Shown piece by piece: positions 7,750 to 16,489 of a stretch of DNA of 64,000 bases. The notes below the pieces were generated by a model. That model worked only from the letters and a program-made list of their open reading frames with translations, had not been told where the DNA came from and did no database searches. The first letter of the stretch is position 1. Each line of letters opens with the position of its first letter. Source of the stretch: a virus; the IMG/VR virus record IMGVR_UViG_3300046501_000082, positions 1-64,000 of that record. One strand, 5' to 3'. Position numbers and translations under genes: made by a program.

Positions 7750-8205
7750 ATGAAAGTTACTAAAAATACTGCTCAGTGGGATTTGATAAAGAAGAATCTT
7801 TTAAAGAATATCCCTGAATTAAACACCGGCTTCTTTTCAAACTCATCCTATGGCCCTGAAAACGATAACTTACCAGTGGCTCAGGTAGCTCAGTGGAATG
7901 AGGAAGGTTCCTCAACCAACCCAACCCGCCCTTTCATGCGTGTAGGTTTTGGTGGTGTTCTTCGTGCAGGTAAACTTGACAAGAATATTGCTGCTGCCAT
8001 CAAAAGGATTGCTGATGGTGAATCTCCTATGCAATCTTTGAAAATTCTTGGTCCTGTCTTTGTTAATGAAATGAAGCAACAGATTATTGATTGGGATAGT
8101 CCATCAAACAGTCCTAAAACTATTGCAGATAAGGGATTTGATGACCCACTCAGGGATACAGACACAATGCTTAATTCTGTTGAGTATAGAGTGGGGAGTG
8201 TTTGA
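7750..8205 (+). CDS. Tail completion protein (HK97 gp10 / Mu gp35-like)
   Basis: The 151-residue protein contains NPTRPFMRVGF, the P-x-R-P-F-M/L motif typical of HK97 gp10-type proteins, plus the C-terminal DTDTMLNSVEYRV segment seen in the same group. It likely joins the neck to the tail top. Its stop overlaps the next start by four bases. Confidence 0.7.
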   Translation: MKVTKNTAQWDLIKKNLLKNIPELNTGFFSNSSYGPENDNLPVAQVAQWNEEGSSTNPTRPFMRVGFGGVLRAGKLDKNIAAAIKRIADGESPMQSLKILGPVFVNEMKQQIIDWDSPSNSPKTIADKGFDDPLRDTDTMLNSVEYRVGSV

Positions 8206-8747
8206 TGGGAACCTTGTTTACGCAGCTTAGAACTAATATTCGTAAGGTTGCTATAACCGCTCTTTCTGAATACCCAAGTATTGCCAATGTTACGATTTTC
8301 TCAAATTCAAATGGGGCTGAGCCTGCTGAAAGTTATGTTGTAATCAACATTCTAGAGATCAGACAGATTGGACAACATAATACTTCGAGTAAGTTAGACA
8401 GTCAGAACAGACAAGCTGTACAGGTTGCTTATGAGGTGATGGTGCAGTTCTCATTTATCGGCAGTCAATCTGGCGACATGTCACACAGCTTCAATCAAAG
8501 AATTAATAATAATTACCTTGTGTTTGAAAGTCTTAAGTTAAATAAGCTTGGGATTATGCGTAAGAGTAATGTTCGTAGAGCACCACAGAAAAGAGATACT
8601 AAGTGGGTTGAATACCACAACATGGATGTAACCTTTTCTTATATTGCAGTTACACAAGATGTTGTTGATCTTATCGAAGCCGTTGTGGTTGAAGATGTCA
8701 CAGCAGACACAATTTTCAGAGTGCCGGAAGGCCCAATCCCCGTATAA
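8202..8747 (+). CDS. Tail terminator-like protein
   Basis: A 181-residue protein between the gp10-like gene and the sheath gene, the usual slot of the tail terminator. YVVINILEIRQIGQ and the alternating beta pattern KWVEYHNMDVTFSYIAV fit that fold class. No sequence signature decides it. The start at 8202 or the next ATG at 8205 (TTTGATGG overlap) are both possible. Confidence 0.5.
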   Translation: MMGTLFTQLRTNIRKVAITALSEYPSIANVTIFSNSNGAEPAESYVVINILEIRQIGQHNTSSKLDSQNRQAVQVAYEVMVQFSFIGSQSGDMSHSFNQRINNNYLVFESLKLNKLGIMRKSNVRRAPQKRDTKWVEYHNMDVTFSYIAVTQDVVDLIEAVVVEDVTADTIFRVPEGPIPV

Positions 8748-8770
8748 ACATAACAAAGGAATAAAGCCCA

Positions 8771-10054
8771 ATGGCTGAAATTGATAACATCATCCAGATT
8801 ACGATTAGCCGGGAGAGTGCTGCTGTATCGACGGCCTCATTCAATATCCCATTAATCCTTGCCTCTTTCACAAACTTCGCTGAACGTGCTCGTACTTATA
8901 CAGATATTGATGCTGTAGGCGAGGACTTCAACAGTACAGATAAAGCTTATATCCTTGCTCAGAAAGAGTTTGGTCAAAGTGCTGTAGGTGCTGTACCACC
9001 AAGTGTTGTAATTGGTCGCCGTCAAGTAGATAGCACCACGTTCACACCTGTTGTGTCTGATGCTACAGACTACACTGTAACCGTTAATGGCACTCCTTAC
9101 ACTGTAACTTCTGGTACTGGTGCAACTGCCACTGCAATTGTTACTGCTTTGAAGGCTGCTATCGGTACTCCTACTGGTATCACACTGTCTGGCACCGCAA
9201 CTTTGACTGTTGCTCCCACTGCACCGGGCAGTGCTTGGAGCGTATCTGCAAGTTCTAACTTGACAGCCGTGAACCTTGCACCAACTGAAACTATGGCTGA
9301 TGCACTGGATGCAATCTCCGCAGTTAACAACACTTGGTATGCAGTTGTTTCTGATAGCCACATTCAAGCTGAAGTTGTAGCTTTGAGTGATGCTGTTGCT
9401 TCACGTCGTAAGATATTTGGCACCTCTAGTCAAGATCCTGCTGTAATTACTACTGGCACTACAGACGTAGCGGCTGTTCTTAAGGCAAAAAGTGCTTCCC
9501 GTACTTACGGTGTGTACTTGCCTACAGCAGACACTGAATACCCTGAAGCTGCGTGGATGGGGGCTCAACTTCCCTACACTCCGGGAAGTAATGACTGGGA
9601 TTTCAAACGTCTTTCTGGCGTAACTGTCAGTTCTTTGAGCGACACTGCCCGTGTAAATCTTCGTGCTAAAAACATGAACATGTACACTGCTGTTGGTGGC
9701 CTCAATGTAATGCAAGACGGTAACATGTTTGACGGTACTCCAATTGATGAAATCATTGGTACTGACTGGCTGTATGCTCGTTTGCAAGAACAGATTTATT
9801 TCCGACTGGTTAACACCTTGAAGATTCCAATGACTAATGCTGGTCTGGTTATCATTGAAAATGAAATCCGTTCTGTGCTTTCGCAAGCTGAAGCCAATGG
9901 TTTGATTGCTCGTGGTTGGACAGTTACTGTTCCTGATGTTAGCGAGATTCCAGTTACTCTTCGTGCTGCTCGTACTGCCGGTGTATTCCAATTCCGGGCA
10001 CGACTTGCCGGGTCAATTCGTAAAGTCATCGTTAACGGCTTCCTTTCTGTATAA
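8771..10054 (+). CDS. Contractile tail sheath protein (DUF3383-like)
   Basis: This 427-residue protein is the sheath that contracts to drive the tube through the envelope. The N terminus (IIQITISRESAAVSTASFN) and the C-terminal domain ending FRARLAGSIRKVIVNGFLSV match the DUF3383 family of myovirus sheaths. A Thr/Ala-rich insertion at about 95-165 is probably a surface domain. It is followed directly by tube genes, which confirms myovirus morphology. Confidence 0.85.
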   Translation: MAEIDNIIQITISRESAAVSTASFNIPLILASFTNFAERARTYTDIDAVGEDFNSTDKAYILAQKEFGQSAVGAVPPSVVIGRRQVDSTTFTPVVSDATDYTVTVNGTPYTVTSGTGATATAIVTALKAAIGTPTGITLSGTATLTVAPTAPGSAWSVSASSNLTAVNLAPTETMADALDAISAVNNTWYAVVSDSHIQAEVVALSDAVASRRKIFGTSSQDPAVITTGTTDVAAVLKAKSASRTYGVYLPTADTEYPEAAWMGAQLPYTPGSNDWDFKRLSGVTVSSLSDTARVNLRAKNMNMYTAVGGLNVMQDGNMFDGTPIDEIIGTDWLYARLQEQIYFRLVNTLKIPMTNAGLVIIENEIRSVLSQAEANGLIARGWTVTVPDVSEIPVTLRAARTAGVFQFRARLAGSIRKVIVNGFLSV

Positions 10055-10071
10055 TCTAGGAGATTATTAAT

Positions 10072-10599
10072 ATGGCAGATTCTCTGCTCGGTAACTACTC
10101 TCCAGAGAGTATGGTAATTGTTCTAAGTAAGGGTGATTTTGTACATACCATTACAGGCTATGCTGATGGTACATTCCTTACTATTGATCGTATCACTCCA
10201 GCATCTGAACTTTACGTAGGGGCTGACCTTAGTACGGGTCGTGTAAAACGTCGTAATAAAGCCTCTACTATCACCCTTACTTTGATGCAGCATGCAGCTT
10301 CTAACGCAGTAATGCAAGCACTGCAACGGGCTGACGAAGATGATGATATTGGTAACGAATGGGTCTTTGCAATCACGATCAAGGACTTGAGCGGCACTGG
10401 TATCTGGTCTTCTAATCAAGCATTCATTGCAACCAACCCTTCCACCACTTTCAGTACAACTACTGAGACTCGTGATTGGGTGATTCAGGCAGTAAGTTTG
10501 AGTGCTAACGTTGGCTCCAACACCCTGTTTGATGCGGCTGAAGTTGCAGCTATGAATGCACTTGGTGCAGATGTAGATACTCGTTGGCAGTTGGCATAA
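10072..10599 (+). CDS. Tail tube protein, paralogue 1 (DUF3277-like)
   Basis: A 175-residue tube-fold protein directly after the sheath gene. The SLLGNYSPESMVIVLSKGDF start, the KASTITLTLMQHAASNAVMQ strand-helix and ITIKDLSGTGIWSSNQAFI recur in the next two genes. Strong codon bias and the sheath-adjacent position make this the most likely main tube subunit. A clear hairpin terminator follows. Confidence 0.75.
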   Translation: MADSLLGNYSPESMVIVLSKGDFVHTITGYADGTFLTIDRITPASELYVGADLSTGRVKRRNKASTITLTLMQHAASNAVMQALQRADEDDDIGNEWVFAITIKDLSGTGIWSSNQAFIATNPSTTFSTTTETRDWVIQAVSLSANVGSNTLFDAAEVAAMNALGADVDTRWQLA

Positions 10600-10611
10600 C
10601 TCGCAAGCTTA

Positions 10612-10635
10612 TGGGGCAGAAATGCCCCTATTCTA
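10612..10635 (+). terminator. Hairpin terminator between tube paralogues 1 and 2
   Basis: TGGGGCA and TGCCCCT arms enclose GAAA, followed by ATTCT. The tetraloop hairpin right after the main tube gene probably attenuates downstream transcription or stabilises the tube mRNA. Confidence 0.55.
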
Positions 10636-10648
10636 CTGAGGTGTGGAC

Positions 10649-11149
10649 ATGACTAAATTAGCTACATACATACCTGAAGCTTGTACTTTTCTTGCGTTTG
10701 GTATCCCGATTGAAGGCTTTGTTGATGGCACATTCATCAATATTAGCAAAGATGTACTTCCTTATAGTACAGTTAAAACACCAGATGGTACTGTTGCAAG
10801 ACTCTATAACAGTGACCAGACTTATACAATTACACTGACACTTTACAGTGGTAGTGATTCAAATGATGTTCTGACCAAGCTTTGGCAACTAGATGAAATT
10901 ACCCAACGTGGTAAATTTCCCGTATTTTTAAAAGATTCTAGTGGTTCAGACTTATTCTTTTCTGCAACAACTTGGATTGAATCTCCAGCCTCTATTGTAA
11001 AGAGTAACTCTTTTGAAAGTAGAACTTGGGTATTCAAATCTTCGTCTGCTGTTATCAACATTGGTGGTAACGGAGATGCATCATCTATTCTGAATGATCT
11101 TGTTAATCTTGCTACATCAGCCCTGCCTATTCTTGAAGGAGTTTTGTAA
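10649..11149 (+). CDS. Tail tube-like protein, paralogue 2
   Basis: A 166-residue protein with the same order of elements as the upstream tube protein: a G-x-x-I/V-x-G-F-x-D-G-T-F-I-x-I core, TYTITLTLYSGSDSNDVL, then FPVFLKDSSGSDLFFSATTWI. I chose ATG 10649 because GAGGTG lies six bases upstream. Its codon bias is weaker than paralogue 1. It probably caps or initiates the tube near the baseplate. Confidence 0.6.
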   Translation: MTKLATYIPEACTFLAFGIPIEGFVDGTFINISKDVLPYSTVKTPDGTVARLYNSDQTYTITLTLYSGSDSNDVLTKLWQLDEITQRGKFPVFLKDSSGSDLFFSATTWIESPASIVKSNSFESRTWVFKSSSAVINIGGNGDASSILNDLVNLATSALPILEGVL

Positions 11150-11643
11150 TGGCTAACTCTTTCTCCGTATTTAGTTATAGTCCGAAGGATGTAATTCTAA
11201 CTATTGGCGGCTACCAAGTTACAGGCTGGCAAAGTATTACGATTACAAGACCAAAAGGTGTAAGAACTGTCAAAGGTATCCGAGGGAAACATACTCGCGA
11301 TATCAGCAGAGACACTTCAGCAACACTGAGCTTTACACTTTTACAAAGCACACAAGCAAATGAAGTTATGTCTTATATTCATGAGACAGACCTTACAGAG
11401 GGTACAGGACGGATTAGCCTAACCTTGAAAGATAACTCTGGTAAAAGTGTATTCTCTTCTGATGAAGGTTATATTACTGGTTATCCAACTGTCACTTTTA
11501 CTGGTCAGTTTGAGAATCGTCCTTGGGAGCTATTTTTACAGTCCACCAAGAGCTTTATAGTTGGAGGTAATCAAAGGCCCTCCACCGGTTTGTTTGATAG
11601 TGCATTAAATGAAGCATCTAACTTTGTAAGCGATTTGCTTTAA
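11149..11643 (+). CDS. Tail tube-like protein, paralogue 3
   Basis: A 164-residue protein repeating the tube-family pattern (KDVILTIGGYQVTGWQSITI, SATLSFTLLQSTQANEVMSY, SLTLKDNSGKSVFSSDEGYI). Its start overlaps the previous stop by one base (TAATG). Together with paralogue 2 it probably forms minor rings of the tube or the tube-baseplate junction. Confidence 0.6.
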   Translation: MANSFSVFSYSPKDVILTIGGYQVTGWQSITITRPKGVRTVKGIRGKHTRDISRDTSATLSFTLLQSTQANEVMSYIHETDLTEGTGRISLTLKDNSGKSVFSSDEGYITGYPTVTFTGQFENRPWELFLQSTKSFIVGGNQRPSTGLFDSALNEASNFVSDLL

Positions 11644-11668
11644 ATAATAATTAACTTGAGATAAAATA

Positions 11669-11980
11669 ATGGCGCTCGAAGTATTGGAACAAACAACTAT
11701 TACAGTTGATGATGTGGATTATCTTGTAAGTGCAATGCCTTCCACTCGTGGCTTGCAGTTCATGGAACAGTATCAAGAAGAAATTGATAGCGGCAAAGAT
11801 AACCTTGCAATGCGTAAACAAGTGATCTGTAACTTTGTCAGCAAAGATAATCAGATGATCACAGATAAACGTTTTGATATCGTCTTCTCTCGCAAATATA
11901 AACACCTCTCTAAGCTGTACACTGAAGTAGTTAAATGGAATTTTCCTGATTTTTTCGAAGTACCCGGTACAGAAGAGTAA
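11669..11980 (+). CDS. Tail assembly chaperone, short form
   Basis: A 103-residue acidic protein lies between the tube and tape measure genes, the standard place of the G-like chaperone that coats the tape measure. It ends shortly after a perfect slippery heptamer (T TTT TTC at 11950). Zero-frame translation terminates at TAA 11978. Confidence 0.75.
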   Translation: MALEVLEQTTITVDDVDYLVSAMPSTRGLQFMEQYQEEIDSGKDNLAMRKQVICNFVSKDNQMITDKRFDIVFSRKYKHLSKLYTEVVKWNFPDFFEVPGTEE

Positions 11981-12222
11981 CCAATCAGGCTACTTCACCG
12001 GCTAGTACAAGTCTAGATAAAGAAGTTCAAGAAAAGTTTTCTGGTAGCTGGCAAATCTTTCGTATTATGTCCCATCCTCAAGGTGGTCTGGATTTAGCTA
12101 CAAAGTTTATGAGTGATAAACTTAGCATCCGTACGTTATTTGACACTCTTGAGATGTTAGACGTGTACGATGCTTTGAAGAAACAAGCTGAAGATAGACA
12201 AAAGAATACTAAATCTAAATAG
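11669..12222 (+). CDS. Tail assembly chaperone, -1 frameshift (GT-like) form
   Basis: A -1 slip on T TTT TTC (11950-11956) joins the first 96 residues to an 88-residue extension ending at TAG 12220, for a 184-residue product. The -1 frame is closed by a TGA just upstream of the slip site and has no credible start of its own near the junction, so frameshifting is the simple way to express it. The extension has the IMSHPQGGLDLATKFMS and LEMLDVYDALKKQAED segments seen in such T domains. Programmed frameshifting at this spot is established for lambda and many long-tailed phages. Confidence 0.8.
11950..11956 (+). promoter_or_regulatory. Programmed -1 ribosomal frameshift site
   Basis: The heptamer T TTT TTC is in the correct X XXY YYZ phase with the upstream chaperone frame. 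Both tRNAs can re-pair after a one-base slip back. A short GTACC-CGGTAC self-complementary stretch lies just downstream. Confidence 0.75.
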
Positions 12223-12236
12223 CGGAGTAATATAAA

Positions 12237-14465
12237 ATTAAAATTGCAGACTACTTCGCAGAGTTCTCTTTAAGGGTAGATAAGTCATCATTCGCTAAAG
12301 CCGATAAAGAACTGGACTCTCTTGAAGCAAGGATAAAAGGTTTAGGCACTTCTTCTGGTAAAGGTTTTAGACTCTCTAACTTCTTTGTAAGACAAGAGAA
12401 GCTTGATGCTGCTCTGCTGAAAGGTTTAGAGATAGCGAGCACTAAATTAACTTTTAATATCAGTAAGTTTGATGTGCATCAAGGGGCTATGAACTTAGCT
12501 CTTGGTACGGCATTAGATATTGCTAGTGCAAGAAATACATTTCAAATCTCCCGTTTCCATATTGACCAATCGCATCTTAACACAGCTTTAATTGCTGCAA
12601 TGAAAGAAGCGACACTCCTAGCTTCTAAAGCCTCAACACTACGACCTAATGCACATGTTAACCCTCTAGGTGGCGCAAATGACAGCACTATTAGACCAAG
12701 ACACGTAGCAGCTGCCGGTGGTATCGCCGGGGGCTTATCTCGTGTTTATGGTCCAGCTTTAGCACTAGGTTTAGGGGGTTATGGGCTTGCAGAACTGAAT
12801 CAGCGTAACCAACAGGTTGTGTCTGCTGAGCTTCAGTCCAGTGCTGTTGTACAACAAGCTGGTGGTACTTCTCAACAAGGTAAAGCCTCTTTCCAATATC
12901 TTCGTAATGAAGGTGAGCGGATTGGGTTCAACTATCTAGATGCGTCCCAAGATTATAATAAGCTCATCTCAGGTCTTACAGGCTCAGGTGTTGGTCTTCA
13001 AGAAAGTCAGAAAGTGTTTAGCGGTTTTGCTGAACTTGCTCGTGTAAATAAACTTGACAAGACTACACAGAATCGTTTGTTCCGTGCTCTGTCTCAAGTA
13101 GCTGGTAAAGGGAAGTTGCAAGCTGAAGAATTGACTTCTCAAATTTCTGAAGCTTTGCCGGGTGGCACTGCACTCTTCGCACAAGCTTACCAAGCTCAGA
13201 TTGGCGGCAACAAAACTGGTGCTGAAGCTATTCAACAGCTTATGGCTGACATGAAGAAAGGTAAAGTCACTAGTGACATCCTCACATATGCTGGTGCAGC
13301 AGCTTCGCAGAGAGCTAATGAAGGTGGTGCATTAGGTGCAGCCTCTACAGCATCTCAAGCTGAACAAGCACGTTATCAGAACTCTGTAAATGATTTGGCA
13401 GTGGTTGCATCTGGCGCTGGTGTTGAAGAGGGTTTTGCTCGTATCTTCCGTACACTCAATGCTGGTCTTTCTGAGTCTGGTGACTTGGTTAAAGACCTTG
13501 CTGAAGGATTCAACGAAGCTACTAAGTGGGCCGATGATCTTCTATTGTGGCCTCAAAGCTTCAGTCGTGCCCTTGATGGCAAAGACAGCCTTGTAGCTGA
13601 TTGGCTTGGTAAAGATCAGACTGCACAGCTTATCTCTGACTGGACACAAATCAAATCCTTGTGGGCTGATATCAATTCTGTACAAGCTCCTAGCTGGCTC
13701 CCCACTTTGGAATCTACATCTAAAGAACTTAAATCTCTTCTAGATGCTATTGCAAGGCTCAAAGGGACATCCGATCAAGCTTCTGGTATCATCAAAGAAG
13801 AGTATCAGAAAGATCCTAGTGTATGGGGCAATATTAAAGGTGTAGCTAAAGCTAACTGGTTCACTTTCTCAAACACAGTTGATGCTTTAAATCCAATGGA
13901 TATGGATCAGGCTAAGAAGAATTGGGGTGGTTGGTTAGGCATTGATAGCTGGAAGAATCCAGACAATGCTGCACCAACTCAATTTGATAGTCCTGAATCA
14001 CAAAGGCAGTTTGCATTAGACAGTGCAGCAGCAGCCCAAGAAGATGGTATACGTGCTCGCATGAGTATGTCGCTTGATCGTGGAAAGGATTCTGGTCTTG
14101 GGATGATGTTCTCTACAGAACAAGCTCAAGGTATTTTCCCGGACTACGCCAATGGTGCCCAGTTTAACAACTATCAATCACCCATGTTTGATCCTATCAC
14201 TACAGATGGTGGCGAAAAGAATGCTTGGCAACCACAGACTCCTGTAGAGATTGCTGACTACAATAAATCTCTTGCAATGTCTCAAGCTGAAGCTGCGGTA
14301 ACTAATAACAATGTGACTAACAATTTCGATGTTACCTTGAATGTTGATGCCACCCTTGCTGGTATTGAAGTTGAGGCACAAGCACAAGCAATGGCTAACG
14401 CAACAGCAACAGCACTTACAGGAGCTTTTGAACAAGCTCAAGTCAATTGGCCCACTAGGGAGTAA
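12237..14465 (+). CDS. Tail tape measure protein, probably ATT-initiated
   Basis: Coding sequence in the tape measure frame clearly extends upstream of the first GTG (12474): the conserved-looking IADYFAEFSLRVDKSSFAKA start lies just after GCGGAG and an ATT at 12237 (second ATT at 12243), with an in-frame TAA further up and no ATG, GTG or TTG in the correct position. The product is about 742 residues. It has a lambda-like tape-measure block (FNYLDASQDYNKLISGLTG, LSQVAGKGKLQAEELTSQIS), a Gly/Ala hydrophobic segment near residue 155-175 and a C-terminal region that binds the tube tip. Length predicts a tail near 110 nm. Confidence 0.75.
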   Translation: MKIADYFAEFSLRVDKSSFAKADKELDSLEARIKGLGTSSGKGFRLSNFFVRQEKLDAALLKGLEIASTKLTFNISKFDVHQGAMNLALGTALDIASARNTFQISRFHIDQSHLNTALIAAMKEATLLASKASTLRPNAHVNPLGGANDSTIRPRHVAAAGGIAGGLSRVYGPALALGLGGYGLAELNQRNQQVVSAELQSSAVVQQAGGTSQQGKASFQYLRNEGERIGFNYLDASQDYNKLISGLTGSGVGLQESQKVFSGFAELARVNKLDKTTQNRLFRALSQVAGKGKLQAEELTSQISEALPGGTALFAQAYQAQIGGNKTGAEAIQQLMADMKKGKVTSDILTYAGAAASQRANEGGALGAASTASQAEQARYQNSVNDLAVVASGAGVEEGFARIFRTLNAGLSESGDLVKDLAEGFNEATKWADDLLLWPQSFSRALDGKDSLVADWLGKDQTAQLISDWTQIKSLWADINSVQAPSWLPTLESTSKELKSLLDAIARLKGTSDQASGIIKEEYQKDPSVWGNIKGVAKANWFTFSNTVDALNPMDMDQAKKNWGGWLGIDSWKNPDNAAPTQFDSPESQRQFALDSAAAAQEDGIRARMSMSLDRGKDSGLGMMFSTEQAQGIFPDYANGAQFNNYQSPMFDPITTDGGEKNAWQPQTPVEIADYNKSLAMSQAEAAVTNNNVTNNFDVTLNVDATLAGIEVEAQAQAMANATATALTGAFEQAQVNWPTRE

Positions 14466-14468
14466 AAC

Positions 14469-15251
14469 ATGTCGCTTAGTCTCAAGTGGGGTGATAGTAA
14501 TACTGGCGGGATGATTTTCTTTGACGCCACGATTTCGATGAATCGTTCTAATAAAGGGCAAGTGACTAAACATCCAATTGCCCTTGGTTCTTTTATTGTT
14601 GACCACTACATTGTTGAGAATAAAGTTATCAGTCTAAATGCTGTAATCTCAGGGGCTGATATTTCTACCAACACCTATCTTATTCAAGACTTGGATGGGA
14701 ATGCACCATATAATAGCTTTGAGCCCCCTACTGCTGTATCTGTTAACAGTACGGACCAGAGTGTTTTAAAGAAATTCATTCCAGACAGTATTGGACAGTT
14801 CCTTTCTGATAGTACTCCAGAAGTAGTACTTGACAGTGCCAGAGAAGATCTTCTAGAACAAATCAGATCAGCTATGGAAGGTTTGATGAGCGGTGTTATC
14901 TATAATGATAAGACTGGTCAGTTTGATCCTAACATTCAACTTGTTGAGCTGTACGAATACGATGGAACAATTCTTCGTAAAATTACTGGTAATCTAGTAA
15001 TTACAGATTTGAATTTTAAAGAAGATGTTAATTCTGGATATGCTTTATATTTTGATATGAAGTTAGAGCAAGTTACCTTTGCCTTCTTAAAGAAAGCCGT
15101 AATTCCTAAAAATATTACAGATTCCCTCAAAAAGAAGGCTGCTCCTAAATCTACAAAGGGGAAGGCCGATAGCACACCTCAAGTTGATGGGCAGGGAAGT
15201 ACAACAGAGCCTAAAGATGTAGACCCTTTAAGACAAGCTAGGGATAATTAA
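14469..15251 (+). CDS. Baseplate hub-proximal tail protein
   Basis: A 260-residue protein directly after the tape measure gene. Its beta-rich N-terminal domain (GGMIFFDATISMNRSN, HPIALGSFIVDHYI) resembles the N-terminal domains of distal tail/baseplate proteins that contact the tube end. The C-terminal 45 residues are Lys/Pro/Ser-rich and likely flexible. Its stop overlaps the next start by one base. Function is assigned from order and fold impression. Confidence 0.5.
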   Translation: MSLSLKWGDSNTGGMIFFDATISMNRSNKGQVTKHPIALGSFIVDHYIVENKVISLNAVISGADISTNTYLIQDLDGNAPYNSFEPPTAVSVNSTDQSVLKKFIPDSIGQFLSDSTPEVVLDSAREDLLEQIRSAMEGLMSGVIYNDKTGQFDPNIQLVELYEYDGTILRKITGNLVITDLNFKEDVNSGYALYFDMKLEQVTFAFLKKAVIPKNITDSLKKKAAPKSTKGKADSTPQVDGQGSTTEPKDVDPLRQARDN

Positions 15252-15586
15252 TGACTGACTACTATATATCTCTGCCTTTGTATTCAGATCCAGATTATAA
15301 TTATGCTGTCAACTTACAAGGCAACTCTTATGTTCTTGATTTTAAGTATAACTCAAGAGCAGGTCTTTACTTTCTTTCTTTACTGACAGCAGAAAACGTA
15401 CCTTTGGTACAAAGTGTTGCTCTTGTACCAACATATCCAATTATGAAAGACTATTCCCTAAACACCCTAACTGGATTCTTCTGGATGGAAGAGAAAGCAG
15501 ATATTATTTCTGAACCTTATAAGCTTTATCCAGAAAACATTGATGAGTATTACAATCTATTCTATATATATTCAACGGAAGATTAA
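15251..15586 (+). CDS. Baseplate plug protein (Pam3 gp18-like)
   Basis: A 111-residue beta-rich protein located between the hub-proximal protein and the hub gene. Size, order and the N-terminal pattern (YYISLPLYSDPDYNYAVNLQG) fit the baseplate 'plug' family described in simple myovirus baseplates. This is family recall without alignment. Confidence 0.5.
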   Translation: MTDYYISLPLYSDPDYNYAVNLQGNSYVLDFKYNSRAGLYFLSLLTAENVPLVQSVALVPTYPIMKDYSLNTLTGFFWMEEKADIISEPYKLYPENIDEYYNLFYIYSTED

Positions 15587-15589
15587 GTT

Positions 15590-16489
15590 ATGGATGGATA
15601 TCAAAAGAATAGAGTCTTCAGCCTGATAGTCGGTAATCCAAAGTCAGGTGAAGCTTTTGAGATACAGAATAATCTGCAAGTAACTTTTGATGTCAGTAAA
15701 AGCACAGATAATAAAAAACGTACGAACTCTGCTGCTATTGAAATCTATAACTTGAACCCTGATCAATTGAAATTGCTTGATAGTGATTACCCTGCTGCTG
15801 CATTGAGTGTAGGTTATTTGGATGCAGGAAACCTTAAAAGGATTTTCGGTGGGGTGGTTAACCATGTCAGTATTCGTAAATCTGGCACGGATGTAATTTG
15901 TCAATTACAATTAGGCTCAGGATACCAAGAGTTAAATCATGAAGTATTGAATGAGATTGTTCCTCCGGGGAGTAGTGTAAGGGAAGTTGCAGAGACATTG
16001 CGAAAAGCATTACCCGGAGTGAGTCGTGGTGTCTACAATGGAACAAACTTAAATAATGAGATTCTCTATGGTTATCCTCTAATGGGTAGCCCTAAAGAAA
16101 TGTTAGATGAATTAGCTTCTAAGTTTGCACTTGACTGGCAAGTAGATGATGATGTTCTTTATATTAAGAATAACGATAGAGCTAACAACGAAAATTTCAA
16201 TGAAGCTTATGTCATCTCAGCCTATACTGGATTAATTGAAAACGCATACCGTGTCTCAGGAGACCGTAAAAGGTCTAAGAAAGACAAAGCTAAGAAACCC
16301 GGTATTCAGATGAAAATTCTATTAAATCCGGATATTGTTGCTGGAGATATTATTAGACTTGAGGATACTTATATTACTGGTTGGTTTAGGGTAGACAGCT
16401 TACGTCACTCTGGTGGCTATAGATCAAAGTCTTGGACCACTGAAATTAAAGCTTCATATCTTGAGAAGGTAGATAAAGATGCCAATTGA
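15590..16489 (+). CDS. Baseplate hub protein (gp27-like)
   Basis: A 299-residue protein with the tube-like double domain pattern of phage hub proteins: LQVTFDVSKSTDNKKRTNSA then IEIYNLNPDQLKLL and a GVVNHVSIRKSG strand. It would form the trimeric adaptor between the tube and spike. It overlaps the spike gene by 11 bases, consistent with coupled expression. Confidence 0.7.
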   Translation: MDGYQKNRVFSLIVGNPKSGEAFEIQNNLQVTFDVSKSTDNKKRTNSAAIEIYNLNPDQLKLLDSDYPAAALSVGYLDAGNLKRIFGGVVNHVSIRKSGTDVICQLQLGSGYQELNHEVLNEIVPPGSSVREVAETLRKALPGVSRGVYNGTNLNNEILYGYPLMGSPKEMLDELASKFALDWQVDDDVLYIKNNDRANNENFNEAYVISAYTGLIENAYRVSGDRKRSKKDKAKKPGIQMKILLNPDIVAGDIIRLEDTYITGWFRVDSLRHSGGYRSKSWTTEIKASYLEKVDKDAN

